Positions 25,298-33,233 of a stretch of 46,167 bases of DNA are shown piece by piece. The notes under the pieces were generated by a model that saw nothing but the letters and a program-made list of their open reading frames with translations, did not search any database and was not told the DNA's origin. Origin of the DNA: Hymenobacter sp. (GTDB lineage: Bacteria > Bacteroidota > Bacteroidia > Cytophagales > Hymenobacteraceae). The position numbers were made by a program, and so were the translations under genes. Each line of letters starts with the position of its first letter. Within the stretch, counting starts at the first letter, position 1. Location of the stretch: positions 1 through 46,167 of the forward strand of contig JANXNW010000266.1 in NCBI GenBank assembly GCA_025353905.1. Direction: 5' to 3'.

Positions 25298-26986
25298 ATG
25301 CGCTGCACTCCTACCGCAAAATTTCTCCGCGTTCTGACCCTGCTCTTACTGCTGACCGGGGCCGGTTTGTCAGCCCGGCCGGCGGCGGCCCAGGGCTTCT
25401 GGGCCGGGTCGAACTATAAGAACGGCCTGCGGCTGTATCTGAGCAAAGACAGCACGAGCTTCATTCGCCTGCTGATGTGGTCGCAAATCTGGACTCGCTG
25501 GCAGGAGCAGAACCCCGGCACGAGCATCGCCGGCAACAACAACGTGAACCAGACCTGGGACGTGGGCATCCGGCGGAGCCGGATTCTGATGCACGGGCAG
25601 CTCACGCCCCGCCTGCTGGTATTCTGGATTATCGGGGCCAACAACCAGACGTTTAATACAGGCGGGGGCGGCTTGCAAACCGGCCCCGACGGCGTGACGG
25701 ACGGCAAACGCCAGTCAGTGTTCGTGCACGATGCCTGGACCGAGTTCAAAGTCAGCCGGGCGTTTTCCATCGGGACGGGGCTGGTCACCTGGTCGGGTTT
25801 GTCGCGGCTCTCGAATACGGCCACGCTTAACTTTATGACGCTCGACTCGCCCCTCTACGGCTGGGCGCTGCTCGATGCCAACGACCAGTTCGCGCGTACG
25901 CTGGGCGTGTACGCGAAGGGCGAAATCGGCAAGCTCAACTACCGCGCCGTGCTCTCCAAGCCGTTCTCGATTCCGGAAGCCGCCACCGGCTGGACTACGC
26001 CCTACACGGATGCCCAGCGGGCCGGGGCCGCGCCCATGACCACGCTGCCGGGGCGCGGGGCGGGCTGGGCCGCCGGCCTGACGGCGCTGCCCAATGCCTA
26101 CAATGTCGCCCAATTCAATTCGCGCGCCTTCAACCAGCCGCTCTACCAGCTCTACACCAACTACGATTTTCTGGAGCAGGAAAGCCAGACGCTGCCCTTC
26201 ATGGTGGGCACCTACCTGGGCACCAAAAAGGTGTTCAATATCGGGGCTGGCTTCATGATTCAGCCCGACGCGATGTGGTACCGCTCGCGCCGCTCGGCCA
26301 CGCCCATCATCCCGGCCGGCGTCACGCTCAACGCCCAGCAGACGAGCGAGCTCAACGCGGGGCGCTATCCGGCGGCCATCGCCGGCTTCGGCGGTCTGCC
26401 CGAAATCCAGCGCATCCGGCTGCAACAGGCCAACGTCGATACGACCCGGGTCACGATGAAACACTTTTCGGTAGACAGCTTCCTGGAATTGCCCATGGGG
26501 CCGGCCGGCGAGCAGCGCTCGTCGCTCACGGCCTACGCCGTGCACTACTGGTTCGACTACGGCCCGAACTACGTGCGCAACGCCGGCACGATGAACCTGG
26601 CCAGCGCCCCGACGAGCCCCGGCTCGCAATCGCTGGCCTTCAACGGGGCGGGCAACGCCTACCCGACCTGGGGCAGCGGGCGCGTGTTTCACCTGCAGAC
26701 GGGCTACCTGTGTCCCCGGGCCTGGACGCGGGGCTTCGGCCAGTTTCAGCCCTACGTCTCGTACAGCCGCACCGATTTCAACCGCCTGAATCAAGGCGAC
26801 AACCTGGTCGAGGGCGGCGTGAACTGGCTGCTGGCCGGCCACAACGCCAAGATAACCATGCACTACCGCGCCCGCCCCATCTACTCGGCGGCGACGAATC
26901 AGGTGCTCGGCCAGGAAGGGCTGGGCGGCATGCAGGTAACGGGCCGCCGCTCGGAGGTTATCACCCAGTTCTTCATCTTTTTTTAG
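25298..26986 (+). CDS. Outer-membrane porin (OprO/OprP-like)
   Basis: The 562-residue protein has a signal peptide (RVLTLLLLLTGAGLSARPAAAQ, cleavage near residue 32). Alternating aromatic and polar strands follow, with FIRLLMWSQIWTRWQEQNPG, DVGIRRSRILMHGQLTPRLLVFW and VHDAWTEFKVSRAFSIGTGLV. The last residues VITQFFIFF, ending in Phe, are the standard barrel-assembly signal. These features are those of phosphate-selective-porin-like proteins of Bacteroidota; the actual solute is unknown. It is followed 9 bp later by a lipoprotein gene and preceded by an inverted repeat that a LysR protein could bind. Confidence 0.8.
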   Translation: MRCTPTAKFLRVLTLLLLLTGAGLSARPAAAQGFWAGSNYKNGLRLYLSKDSTSFIRLLMWSQIWTRWQEQNPGTSIAGNNNVNQTWDVGIRRSRILMHGQLTPRLLVFWIIGANNQTFNTGGGGLQTGPDGVTDGKRQSVFVHDAWTEFKVSRAFSIGTGLVTWSGLSRLSNTATLNFMTLDSPLYGWALLDANDQFARTLGVYAKGEIGKLNYRAVLSKPFSIPEAATGWTTPYTDAQRAGAAPMTTLPGRGAGWAAGLTALPNAYNVAQFNSRAFNQPLYQLYTNYDFLEQESQTLPFMVGTYLGTKKVFNIGAGFMIQPDAMWYRSRRSATPIIPAGVTLNAQQTSELNAGRYPAAIAGFGGLPEIQRIRLQQANVDTTRVTMKHFSVDSFLELPMGPAGEQRSSLTAYAVHYWFDYGPNYVRNAGTMNLASAPTSPGSQSLAFNGAGNAYPTWGSGRVFHLQTGYLCPRAWTRGFGQFQPYVSYSRTDFNRLNQGDNLVEGGVNWLLAGHNAKITMHYRARPIYSAATNQVLGQEGLGGMQVTGRRSEVITQFFIFF

Positions 26987-26995
26987 CCCTGGCTT

Positions 26996-27481
26996 ATGCA
27001 AACTATTTTTCACCGGCGAGGGATGGGGAGCTGGCTGGCCCTGGGGCTGCTGGGCCTGCCAGCGCTGTCAGGGCTAACCGGCTGCGTCAATACCCGGCCG
27101 CGCCCCATGGCCATCGCGTGCACGATGAGCCAGGCGCAGTTCGTGGAGCGCTGCTCAGCACTGCTCACCGAGAACAACTACCAGCTGCTCGAAGCCGACC
27201 CCAGCACGAACCCGGCGCGGGTGCGGGCCACCCGGGGGCAACGGCAAACCAATATCGGTGAGAATATTCAGTACCACGGCCCGTATCTGCTCACGGCAAC
27301 CTATACCCAGGGCGGCCCCGTCACCGTCACCGTCGCGACCACCATGCGCAAGGGCTCGAACCCCGACGAGCAGCCGCTCATCCTGCACACCCACGATGAA
27401 GGCTCGGGCACGAATGCGGCCGACCGGCAGGCGTTCGCGCCCATCATGGAGGGCCTGCGCCGGGCCTGCGCCCAACCCTGA
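26996..27481 (+). CDS. Hypothetical lipoprotein
   Basis: The 161-residue product has a twin-basic start (FHRRGMGS), a hydrophobic core and LSGLTGC, a lipobox near residue 35, so it is a membrane-anchored lipoprotein. The mature part has a small alpha/beta look: a CTMSQAQFVERCSALLTENNYQLLEADPS helix-strand, then ATYTQGGPVTVTVATTMRKGS. I recognise no family. The 9-bp gap to the porin gene suggests co-transcription and a possible accessory role. It ends 20 bp from the convergent TonB receptor gene. Confidence 0.75.
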   Translation: MQTIFHRRGMGSWLALGLLGLPALSGLTGCVNTRPRPMAIACTMSQAQFVERCSALLTENNYQLLEADPSTNPARVRATRGQRQTNIGENIQYHGPYLLTATYTQGGPVTVTVATTMRKGSNPDEQPLILHTHDEGSGTNAADRQAFAPIMEGLRRACAQP

Positions 27482-27501
27482 GCTGGCAGAGTGACCCGTG
27501 C

Positions 27502-30084
27502 TCAGAACCGGGCCACCACCTTCACGTTCACCACCCGCTGCGAGAGGTAGCTTGGCACGGCGTAAGTGCGGCCATTCACGTCCTGCAGGTAGCTGTAGCC
27601 GGCCACGTTGTTGGCCCCGAGCAGGTTGAGAATTTCCAGGCCCAGCCAAAGGCTTTCCAGGTCGCCGCGGCGGGTTTTGGGACCGCCCGCGCGCAGGCTC
27701 ACCACCTTGGAAAAGCCCAGGTCCACGCGCTGGTAGGCGCGGGTCAGGGCCTCATCGCCCCGAAACTGGGGCAGGCCGGGCGGACTGAAGGGCAGGCCGG
27801 TGCCGAAGACCAGGTTCAGGTAGCCGCGCACCGAAGGGTTGTCAGGCAAATGGTCCTGGAAGAAGATGCTGGCCGTCAGGCGCTGGTCGGTGGGCCGCCG
27901 CAGCCAGCCCAGCGGGCGCACGCCGGTGCGCTGGGGCGGGTTCTGGTCGCTGTAAAGCGTCACGGTATCGCCCGGAGCAGTCCGGTTTTCGCGGCTCGTG
28001 AGCAAACCCAGGCTCAGCCACGACTCGACGCCCTTCACGAACTCGCCGCTGAGCCGCGTTTCCAAGCCCGCCACGTAAGCCGTGGCCGAGTTACGGGCCA
28101 GGTAGCGTAGGCGCACGTTGTCCACCTCATAGGGCACGACGTCGGTCAGGTGCTTATAATACGCTTCGGTATTGAGCTGAAACGGGCGGTCCATGATGCG
28201 CAGCCGTACCTGCCGGCCCACCACCACTTGCCACGAGCGCTGGGCGCGCAAGGCCGGGTTGAGCTGCCCGGCCGGGTCGCGCAGCTCGCGGTAAAACGGG
28301 GGCTGGTCGTAGGCCCCGCCCGCCAGCTTCCAGAACGAGGTCGGGTGGCGGCGGTCACGGCTCGACAGCTGCACCCGCGGGCTGACGAGCAGCTGCTGAT
28401 TCACGGACCAGTAGTGCGCCCGCACCCCAAAAGTGAGCGTCCGCAGCGAGTCGAGCTGCCAGCTGTCCTGCGCGTAGCCCTGGGTGCGCTGGCTTTGCAA
28501 ACCCAAATCAGCGGCCAGGCGGGTGCGGCACGCGTCGGGCACGTAGCCGGCCGAATCAGCGAAGCTGTACTCGTCGAGCTGGTCGCGGATGCTTTCGCGG
28601 CCGGTTTTCAGCCCGAAGCGCACGGTGTGGCGACTCGCGGTCGGGTCGCCCCCGGCAGTACCAGGCAGCCAGCGCCCGCGCAGCTCGGCCGTAAATATCT
28701 GGGCCGTGAGGTTATTGCGGGCGTGATTAAAAGCTGAGCCAATGTTGCGCTCACGCACCGTTTTGTTGAAGTCCAGGCTGGTCGGGTCACGGTTCACCTC
28801 GGCGAAGGTGTAGGCCGCCTCGACATCCCGAAACTCCAGCTCGCGCGTGAGCAGGGCCGAGCCGAGCGCCTCCACTTGCAGGCCGGGGCTGAAGTTATGC
28901 TTCAGGCTCAAGCCCCCCTGGTACGTGTCGTACTGCATCCGCTCCCGGCCGTCGTAGAAGATGCTGACCCTCGAAATCTGATTGTCGCCCGTCGAAAACG
29001 ACACCTGCCCGCTCACCGGCACGAAGCGGTAGTCGTTGTGGGCCAGCACCCCGAGCAGGCCCAGGCTGGTGCGTTGCAAGTCGCTTTTCGGCCCCAGGCC
29101 AATGTTTACGTACGTCTGCGCGTCGTAAAACGTCGGGTTGTACTGGCCCTGCTGCTGCCGCAGGGCGTTGAACACGTACTGCGCGTTGCGGTAGCGCACC
29201 CCGGCCAGGTAGCTCACCCGCCCGCTGGCCGAGCGGGCCTCCGCGTGGGCCGAGCCGCCGACAAGACTGGCCGTGGCCGAAGCCGCGAACCGCTCCGGCT
29301 CTTTGTACTGAATATCGAGCACCGAGGACAGCTTGTCGCCGTAGCGCGGCTGCCAGCCGCCGGTGCTGAAATCGACTTTGGCCACCAGGTCGGGGTTGAT
29401 GAAGCTGAGGCCCTCCTGCTGCGCCTGGCTGACCAGAAACGGCCGGTACACTTCGAAGCCATTGACGTAGAGCAGGTTCTCGTCGTAGTTGCCGCCCCGC
29501 ACCGAGTAAGTGCTCGTCAGCTCGTTGTTGCTCACCACGCCGGGCAGGGTTTTGAGCACGGCGTTGAAATCGCCGAAGGGCGAAGGCAGCACCTGGGCCG
29601 TGCGCGGGTCGAGCTGAATGAGGCTGGCCTGCTCGCGCGAGTCGGCCGTGGCCGAGCGGCCCCGCACCGACACGCTGCCCAGGGCCTGCACGTCGACTTG
29701 CAGCGTGAGCACGGGCACGGCCACCTCAGCAGTGCCCGGTGCCACGCGCAACAATTGCCGCAGCGGCCGGTAGCCGAGCCGCCGCAGCACGAGCACGTAC
29801 GCGCCGCCGCCCGCGCTCATCGGCCGCGCCACGCGCAGCGCAAACTGCCCGCCCGCGTCGGTGCTCGTGCCCCCGGCCTGGCCTTCCACCGCGACGGCCA
29901 CGAATTCGAGCGGCTGCCCGCGCCCGTCGCGGACGCTGCCACGCAGCGTTAGGTTGTCGGCCACCGTAGCGGCCGGCTGCTGGGCCAGGGCCGATTGCGC
30001 GGTCAGCAGCCAGGTTAGGTAAACAAAAAGGGAAAACTTGCGCGACACCGTAGAATTGAAAAGTAGTAACTGCCCGCCGCTCAC
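27502..30084 (-). CDS. TonB-dependent receptor with carboxypeptidase-regulatory-like domain
   Basis: The 860-residue outer-membrane receptor has a signal peptide (FSLFVYLTWLLTAQSALAQQ). A regulatory-like beta domain follows at about 45-130 (LRGSVRDGRGQPLEFVAVAVEGQAGGTSTDAGGQF), then a plug at about 150-260 (QVLPSPFGDFNAVLKTLPGVVSNNELTSTYSVRGGNYDENLLYVNG) and a 22-strand-type barrel ending VVNVKVVARF. The plug pattern GGNYDENLLYVNGFEVYRP marks the large Bacteroidota receptor group whose ligands are mostly unknown. GTG 30048 is an alternative start closer to the signal peptide. It follows the ORF6N gene by 9 bp. Confidence 0.9.
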   Translation of the reverse strand: MSGGQLLLFNSTVSRKFSLFVYLTWLLTAQSALAQQPAATVADNLTLRGSVRDGRGQPLEFVAVAVEGQAGGTSTDAGGQFALRVARPMSAGGGAYVLVLRRLGYRPLRQLLRVAPGTAEVAVPVLTLQVDVQALGSVSVRGRSATADSREQASLIQLDPRTAQVLPSPFGDFNAVLKTLPGVVSNNELTSTYSVRGGNYDENLLYVNGFEVYRPFLVSQAQQEGLSFINPDLVAKVDFSTGGWQPRYGDKLSSVLDIQYKEPERFAASATASLVGGSAHAEARSASGRVSYLAGVRYRNAQYVFNALRQQQGQYNPTFYDAQTYVNIGLGPKSDLQRTSLGLLGVLAHNDYRFVPVSGQVSFSTGDNQISRVSIFYDGRERMQYDTYQGGLSLKHNFSPGLQVEALGSALLTRELEFRDVEAAYTFAEVNRDPTSLDFNKTVRERNIGSAFNHARNNLTAQIFTAELRGRWLPGTAGGDPTASRHTVRFGLKTGRESIRDQLDEYSFADSAGYVPDACRTRLAADLGLQSQRTQGYAQDSWQLDSLRTLTFGVRAHYWSVNQQLLVSPRVQLSSRDRRHPTSFWKLAGGAYDQPPFYRELRDPAGQLNPALRAQRSWQVVVGRQVRLRIMDRPFQLNTEAYYKHLTDVVPYEVDNVRLRYLARNSATAYVAGLETRLSGEFVKGVESWLSLGLLTSRENRTAPGDTVTLYSDQNPPQRTGVRPLGWLRRPTDQRLTASIFFQDHLPDNPSVRGYLNLVFGTGLPFSPPGLPQFRGDEALTRAYQRVDLGFSKVVSLRAGGPKTRRGDLESLWLGLEILNLLGANNVAGYSYLQDVNGRTYAVPSYLSQRVVNVKVVARF

Positions 30085-30093
30085 CCGGCTGAA

Positions 30094-30636
30094 TCAAGAC
30101 GCGGCCCCCGCTGACAGGCCCGTCCGAAAGCCCACGGGTGGCCGCTCCATTGACTCAGGTTCCAGCAACTCCTTGAGCAAGGTATAGATTTCGCGGATGT
30201 GGTCGCTGCTGCGGCTCTGCTCGTTTTCCAGGGCTTCAATCTTTCCCAGCAGGTCCGCGTAGCTCGTCACCCACTGCCGCATTTTCACAAAGACCCGCAT
30301 AATCTGAATGTTCACCTCAATGGCCCGCTCGCTGCTCAGCACCGACGAGAGCATGGCCACGCCTTGTTCGGTGAAGGCAAACGGGGCATACCGCTGACCG
30401 CCCCAACTTGAGGTCACATTCTGTGACCTCAAGTTTTCGGTTTCGACTTTAGTCAGCTCAAACATGAAATCGGCCGGGAAACGCGCCCGGTTACGGCGCA
30501 CGGCTTGCTTGAGCTGCTTCGTCGCCACGCCGTAAAGCTCGGCCAGGTCGGCATCGAGCAGCACCTTTTGGTCGCGAACGCGGTGAATTTTGCGAAATAA
30601 GATTTCCTCTGGTAAAGCTTCCGATATTTCCAGCAT
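30094..30636 (-). CDS. ORF6N domain protein
   Basis: The 180-residue protein carries an ORF6N domain: KIHRVRDQKVLLDADLAELYGVATKQLKQAVRRNRARFPADFMFEL, then WGGQRYAPFAFTEQGVAMLSSVLSS and a helical tail with a predicted coiled coil (GKIEALENEQSRSSDHIREIYTLL). ORF6N occurs in phage antirepressors and in many chromosomal Bacteroidota proteins, where it is thought to bind DNA. Its regulatory target is unknown. It sits between rpe and the TonB receptor on the same strand with tight spacing, so it may control or simply travel with that receptor. The gene contains a near-perfect palindrome at 30405-30435. Confidence 0.9.
   Translation of the reverse strand: MLEISEALPEEILFRKIHRVRDQKVLLDADLAELYGVATKQLKQAVRRNRARFPADFMFELTKVETENLRSQNVTSSWGGQRYAPFAFTEQGVAMLSSVLSSERAIEVNIQIMRVFVKMRQWVTSYADLLGKIEALENEQSRSSDHIREIYTLLKELLEPESMERPPVGFRTGLSAGAAS
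30405..30435. other. 14-bp perfect palindrome inside the ORF6N gene
   Basis: AACTTGAGGTCACA (30405-30418) and its exact reverse complement (30422-30435) are separated by 3 bp. It encodes NLRSQNVTSS. The symmetry is more than the protein motif requires, as synonymous codons would break it. Confidence 0.85.
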
Positions 30637-30665
30637 GGGTGATTAAGTTCAGTGATTTGGCATGG

Positions 30666-31379
30666 TCAAGTAAGCTCTGTCGTCCCCTCCCGCAGTTGCG
30701 CCCGCAGCGCGGCGAGCGTGGCCACCGGCCCGCCCGCCCCGCCCCGAAATACGAACGAGCCGGCCACGAGCACGTCGGCCCCGGCCTGCACGAGCGCACT
30801 GGCATTGGCCGCGCTCACGCCGCCGTCCACCTCGATGAGCGCATCGGAGCCGCAGTCGAGCAATAACTCCTTCAGAACGGCGACCTTGTGCAGCGTATGC
30901 GGAATAAAGGCTTGACCCCCGAAGCCGGGGTTCACGGCCATGAGCAGCACCACGTCGAGGTCGGCAACAATGTCCTGGAGCAGACTCACCGGGGTGGCCG
31001 GATTCAGGGCCACGCCGGCGGTGCAGCCCAGGCCGCGGATTTGCTCGACCACGCGGTGCAGGTGCGGGCAGGCTTCGTAGTGCACGGTAATGTTCGAGGC
31101 GCCCGCCTCGCGGAACTGCGCCAGGTAGTGCTGGGGCTGCTCTATCATCAGGTGCACGTCAATCGGCTGCCGGGCGTGGGGGCGCAGCGCTTCGAGCACG
31201 GGCAGCCCGAACGAGATATTGGGCACGAAACGGCCGTCCATCACGTCGAAGTGCAGCCAGTCGGCTTCGGCCGTGGCCAGCAGCTCGGCCGTGGCTTGCA
31301 GGTTGGCCAGGTCGGAAGCCAGCAGCGAGGGAGCCAGCAGCGGCTCGGGGCGGCGGCGAGCGGCGGAAGCGTGAGTCAT
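30666..31379 (-). CDS. rpe: Ribulose-phosphate 3-epimerase
   Basis: Rpe interconverts ribulose-5-phosphate and xylulose-5-phosphate in the pentose phosphate pathway. The barrel has LLAPSLLASDLANL, HFDVMDGRFVPNISFG with a metal ligand and catalytic Asp, HLMIEQP, VNPGFGGQAFI and IEVDGGVSAAN. The ATG at 31379 gives 237 residues; a TTG at 31388 is in frame but overlaps the -7 element. The -7 element TACTTTTG ends 6 bp upstream of the ATG, so the transcript would be almost leaderless. Length is slightly above the usual 220 because of a polar N-terminus. Confidence 0.97.
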   Translation of the reverse strand: MTHASAARRRPEPLLAPSLLASDLANLQATAELLATAEADWLHFDVMDGRFVPNISFGLPVLEALRPHARQPIDVHLMIEQPQHYLAQFREAGASNITVHYEACPHLHRVVEQIRGLGCTAGVALNPATPVSLLQDIVADLDVVLLMAVNPGFGGQAFIPHTLHKVAVLKELLLDCGSDALIEVDGGVSAANASALVQAGADVLVAGSFVFRGGAGGPVATLAALRAQLREGTTELT

Positions 31380-31385
31380 GGTGGG

Positions 31386-31393
31386 CAAAAGTA
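31386..31393 (-). promoter_or_regulatory. -7 element of rpe
   Basis: TACTTTTG on the - strand matches TAnnTTTG and ends 6 bp before the rpe ATG. No TTG sits 19-21 bp upstream, where a 13-bp GC-rich tandem repeat stands instead. Confidence 0.5.
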
Positions 31394-31404
31394 CGGCCGC
31401 TCCC

Positions 31405-31455
31405 GCCTGCTGACCCGGCCTGCTGACCCGGCCTACGGACTCCGCCTACTGCCCG
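31405..31455. repeat. 13-bp tandem repeat upstream of rpe
   Basis: GCCTGCTGACCCG occurs at 31405 and 31418; diverged 13-bp units follow at 31431 and 31444 (partial). The last unit overlaps the stop of the zinc-protease-like gene. Confidence 0.75.
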
Positions 31456-32432
31456 GTGCGCCCCAGGTAGCGCGCGGCCTGGGCTCGCAGCGGGGCGGTG
31501 TTGGCCAGCGAGATGATGTCGCGCAGCGCGGCACGCTTGTCGCGGGCCTGGGCGTAGTACGCTTCGCAAATGCGAAAGCCGATGAAGTAGCCCAGCGCGC
31601 CCGGCTGCCCGGTAGCAGGGTCGGCCGAGGTCAGAAACCACTTGGCCACTAGTGGCTGCTGGGCTTCGCGCGCAAACTGCCGCCGCAGCTCGGCCTCGTG
31701 GCGGCGGCCGTAGGCAAACGCCTCCCCCGACCCCAGCCGGCCACTCAGCCGGAAGGCGACATATTCGGCCGCGCCTTCCAGCAGGGCCCCGTCCAGGTTG
31801 GTGCGGGCATTTCGAAGCTGCTGCTGTCCGTGCACCAGCTCGTGCAGGCACACGGTGGGCAGCGCCGCCACCGGCGAAACGCCGCCCCGCAGGTCCGGCC
31901 GCAGCTCGGCCAGCGGCGGGGCGGGCGGGGCGCACTTGAGCTCGGCTCCCACGTAGAGCAAATTTCCGAAGCTCGTGCCGCCGACCTCAAACTTGCCAAT
32001 GGCGAAATACAAATCCGGAAACGTACTGGCCTCATACGCCCGCTTGAGCTGCCGGGCCGCCCGCAGAATGGCGGCTTTTTGCGAACCAATGCGCTGGGTG
32101 GCGGGCCGAATAGCAGCCAGGTAGCGCCGGTGCGTCCGCCAGGCCGCCAGAAAATCGGCGGCCGAGGCGTGGGCGGCTGCCACGTAGGTGCGCAAGCCGG
32201 GCGTGGCCGGGGCCAGGTACTGGGTCTCGACCAGGGCGAGGCTGTCGGCCCGGCTACCGGCCGTGGCCAGCTGGTCGTAGGTGCGCCAGAAACGGTCCAC
32301 GTCGGCCCACTCCACGCGCAGGCTGTCGGGGTTAGGCTGGGCCGGCCGGGTCGCTTGCCCGTGGGCGGGCCAGGCTCCGGTCAGCAGCCAGGTCAACCCG
32401 GTCAGGGACAGAAGCAGGAGTCGGGCGCGCAT
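31446..32432 (-). CDS. Putative exported zinc metalloprotease (DUF2268-like)
   Basis: The 328-residue protein has a signal peptide (LLLLSLTGLTWLLTGAWPAHGQ). A zinc-protease motif HELVH stands at residues 197-201 in TVCLHELVHGQQQ, with a third-ligand candidate Glu219 or Glu223 in ALLEGAAEYVA. This HExxH...E arrangement and the surrounding pattern recall DUF2268/GldB-like proteins of Bacteroidota, but I cannot verify the family. It would act in the periplasm or outside. The product's C-terminus GRTGQ is encoded next to a 13-bp tandem repeat. It is upstream of rpe on the same strand. Confidence 0.7.
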   Translation of the reverse strand: MRARLLLLSLTGLTWLLTGAWPAHGQATRPAQPNPDSLRVEWADVDRFWRTYDQLATAGSRADSLALVETQYLAPATPGLRTYVAAAHASAADFLAAWRTHRRYLAAIRPATQRIGSQKAAILRAARQLKRAYEASTFPDLYFAIGKFEVGGTSFGNLLYVGAELKCAPPAPPLAELRPDLRGGVSPVAALPTVCLHELVHGQQQLRNARTNLDGALLEGAAEYVAFRLSGRLGSGEAFAYGRRHEAELRRQFAREAQQPLVAKWFLTSADPATGQPGALGYFIGFRICEAYYAQARDKRAALRDIISLANTAPLRAQAARYLGRTGQ

Positions 32433-32520
32433 GGCAGTAAGCGGGAGTAAGTGGAAGCACCCGAACGGGTTAGCCTCAACGAATGTACCGACCAGCCGGG
32501 CACGGCATCAGGCGCTTACT

Positions 32521-32551
32521 CAAAAAAGCCCACCAACACGGGTTGGTGGGC
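32521..32551 (-). terminator. Rho-independent terminator after the zinc-ribbon gene
   Basis: A perfect 10-bp stem GCCCACCAAC / GTTGGTGGGC with a 4-nt loop (32528-32551) is followed on the - strand by six T (32527-32522). It ends leftward transcription from the zinc-ribbon gene. Confidence 0.92.
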
Positions 32552-32631
32552 TGATGGCAGGGATTGACGGACTGGTTTTAGGCACGCTGCCCGACGGCCC
32601 TGCACTGCCGGCTGGAGCTTACCGCAGAGGC

Positions 32632-32955
32632 TTACTCCGCCTTTTTCTCGAACGGGCGCCAGTCGAGCTCGCCGCTTTCCTTGCGACGCAGAAAGTACGT
32701 CTGGTCGTCGTCCTCGCGCTTGCCGAAGGTCAGGTCGGCCTTGCAGTCGCGGCACTTCACGCTGGTGTACTTGAACTTGCCCTGGGCCACGCGCGAGCCC
32801 AAATCGAGGTTGTCGGAGCCGCAGATGCCACAAGCGGCCACGTCGGTGAAGCTGAGCCGGTCGTACTCAGCCACCACTTCGTGAAAATTCTTGCCTTCCA
32901 CCGTGAAGTGAAACTGGCGGCGCCCGATGCGCTTGGTCGTCATCAACTGGAGCAT
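32632..32955 (-). CDS. Small zinc-ribbon protein
   Basis: A 107-residue (or 103 from ATG 32943, MTTKRIGRRQ) protein with two Cys pairs, CGIC and CRDC, about 26 residues apart, forming a likely zinc ribbon around SDNLDLGSRVAQGKFKYTSVK. The N-terminus is basic; FHFTVEGKNFHEVVAEYDRLSF precedes the ribbon and TYFLRRKESGELDWRPFEKK follows it. No enzyme motif is seen; a nucleic-acid or protein-binding role is possible. It has its own terminator and a TACCTTTC near-match to the -7 element at 32981-32988, so it is probably monocistronic. Confidence 0.75.
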   Translation of the reverse strand: MLQLMTTKRIGRRQFHFTVEGKNFHEVVAEYDRLSFTDVAACGICGSDNLDLGSRVAQGKFKYTSVKCRDCKADLTFGKREDDDQTYFLRRKESGELDWRPFEKKAE

Positions 32956-33233
32956 AAAAAAGAATGGCTGATTGCCGGGGGAAAGGTACGACCAAGTTTC
33001 AGAATTCCCAATTTTACTGGCAATATCAGGCTTGATTCTTTAGTAAAAATATTGCGACTGACTACGCAAGCCCGCTCTATTTACCGCCTTGCGCCGTGGA
33101 TTCCATGGCTGCTTGAGCCGTTCGGGAAGTTGGCTACGCCGGCCTATGGCTCGCGCAGAGAACGCAAAGTTTAGCCGCAGAAGGCTGTAGAGCCGAGCGG
33201 TCAATCTGTTTTAAAGCCCTGTTGTACTGATGG

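Noticed and set aside
31380-31388. TTG start of rpe at 31388
   Set aside because: It falls inside the -7 element, so it would not be transcribed; ATG 31379 is preferred.
32516-32833. A 105-codon frame on the - strand overlapping the zinc-ribbon gene
   Set aside because: It lies in another frame of a better gene and runs through the terminator hairpin.
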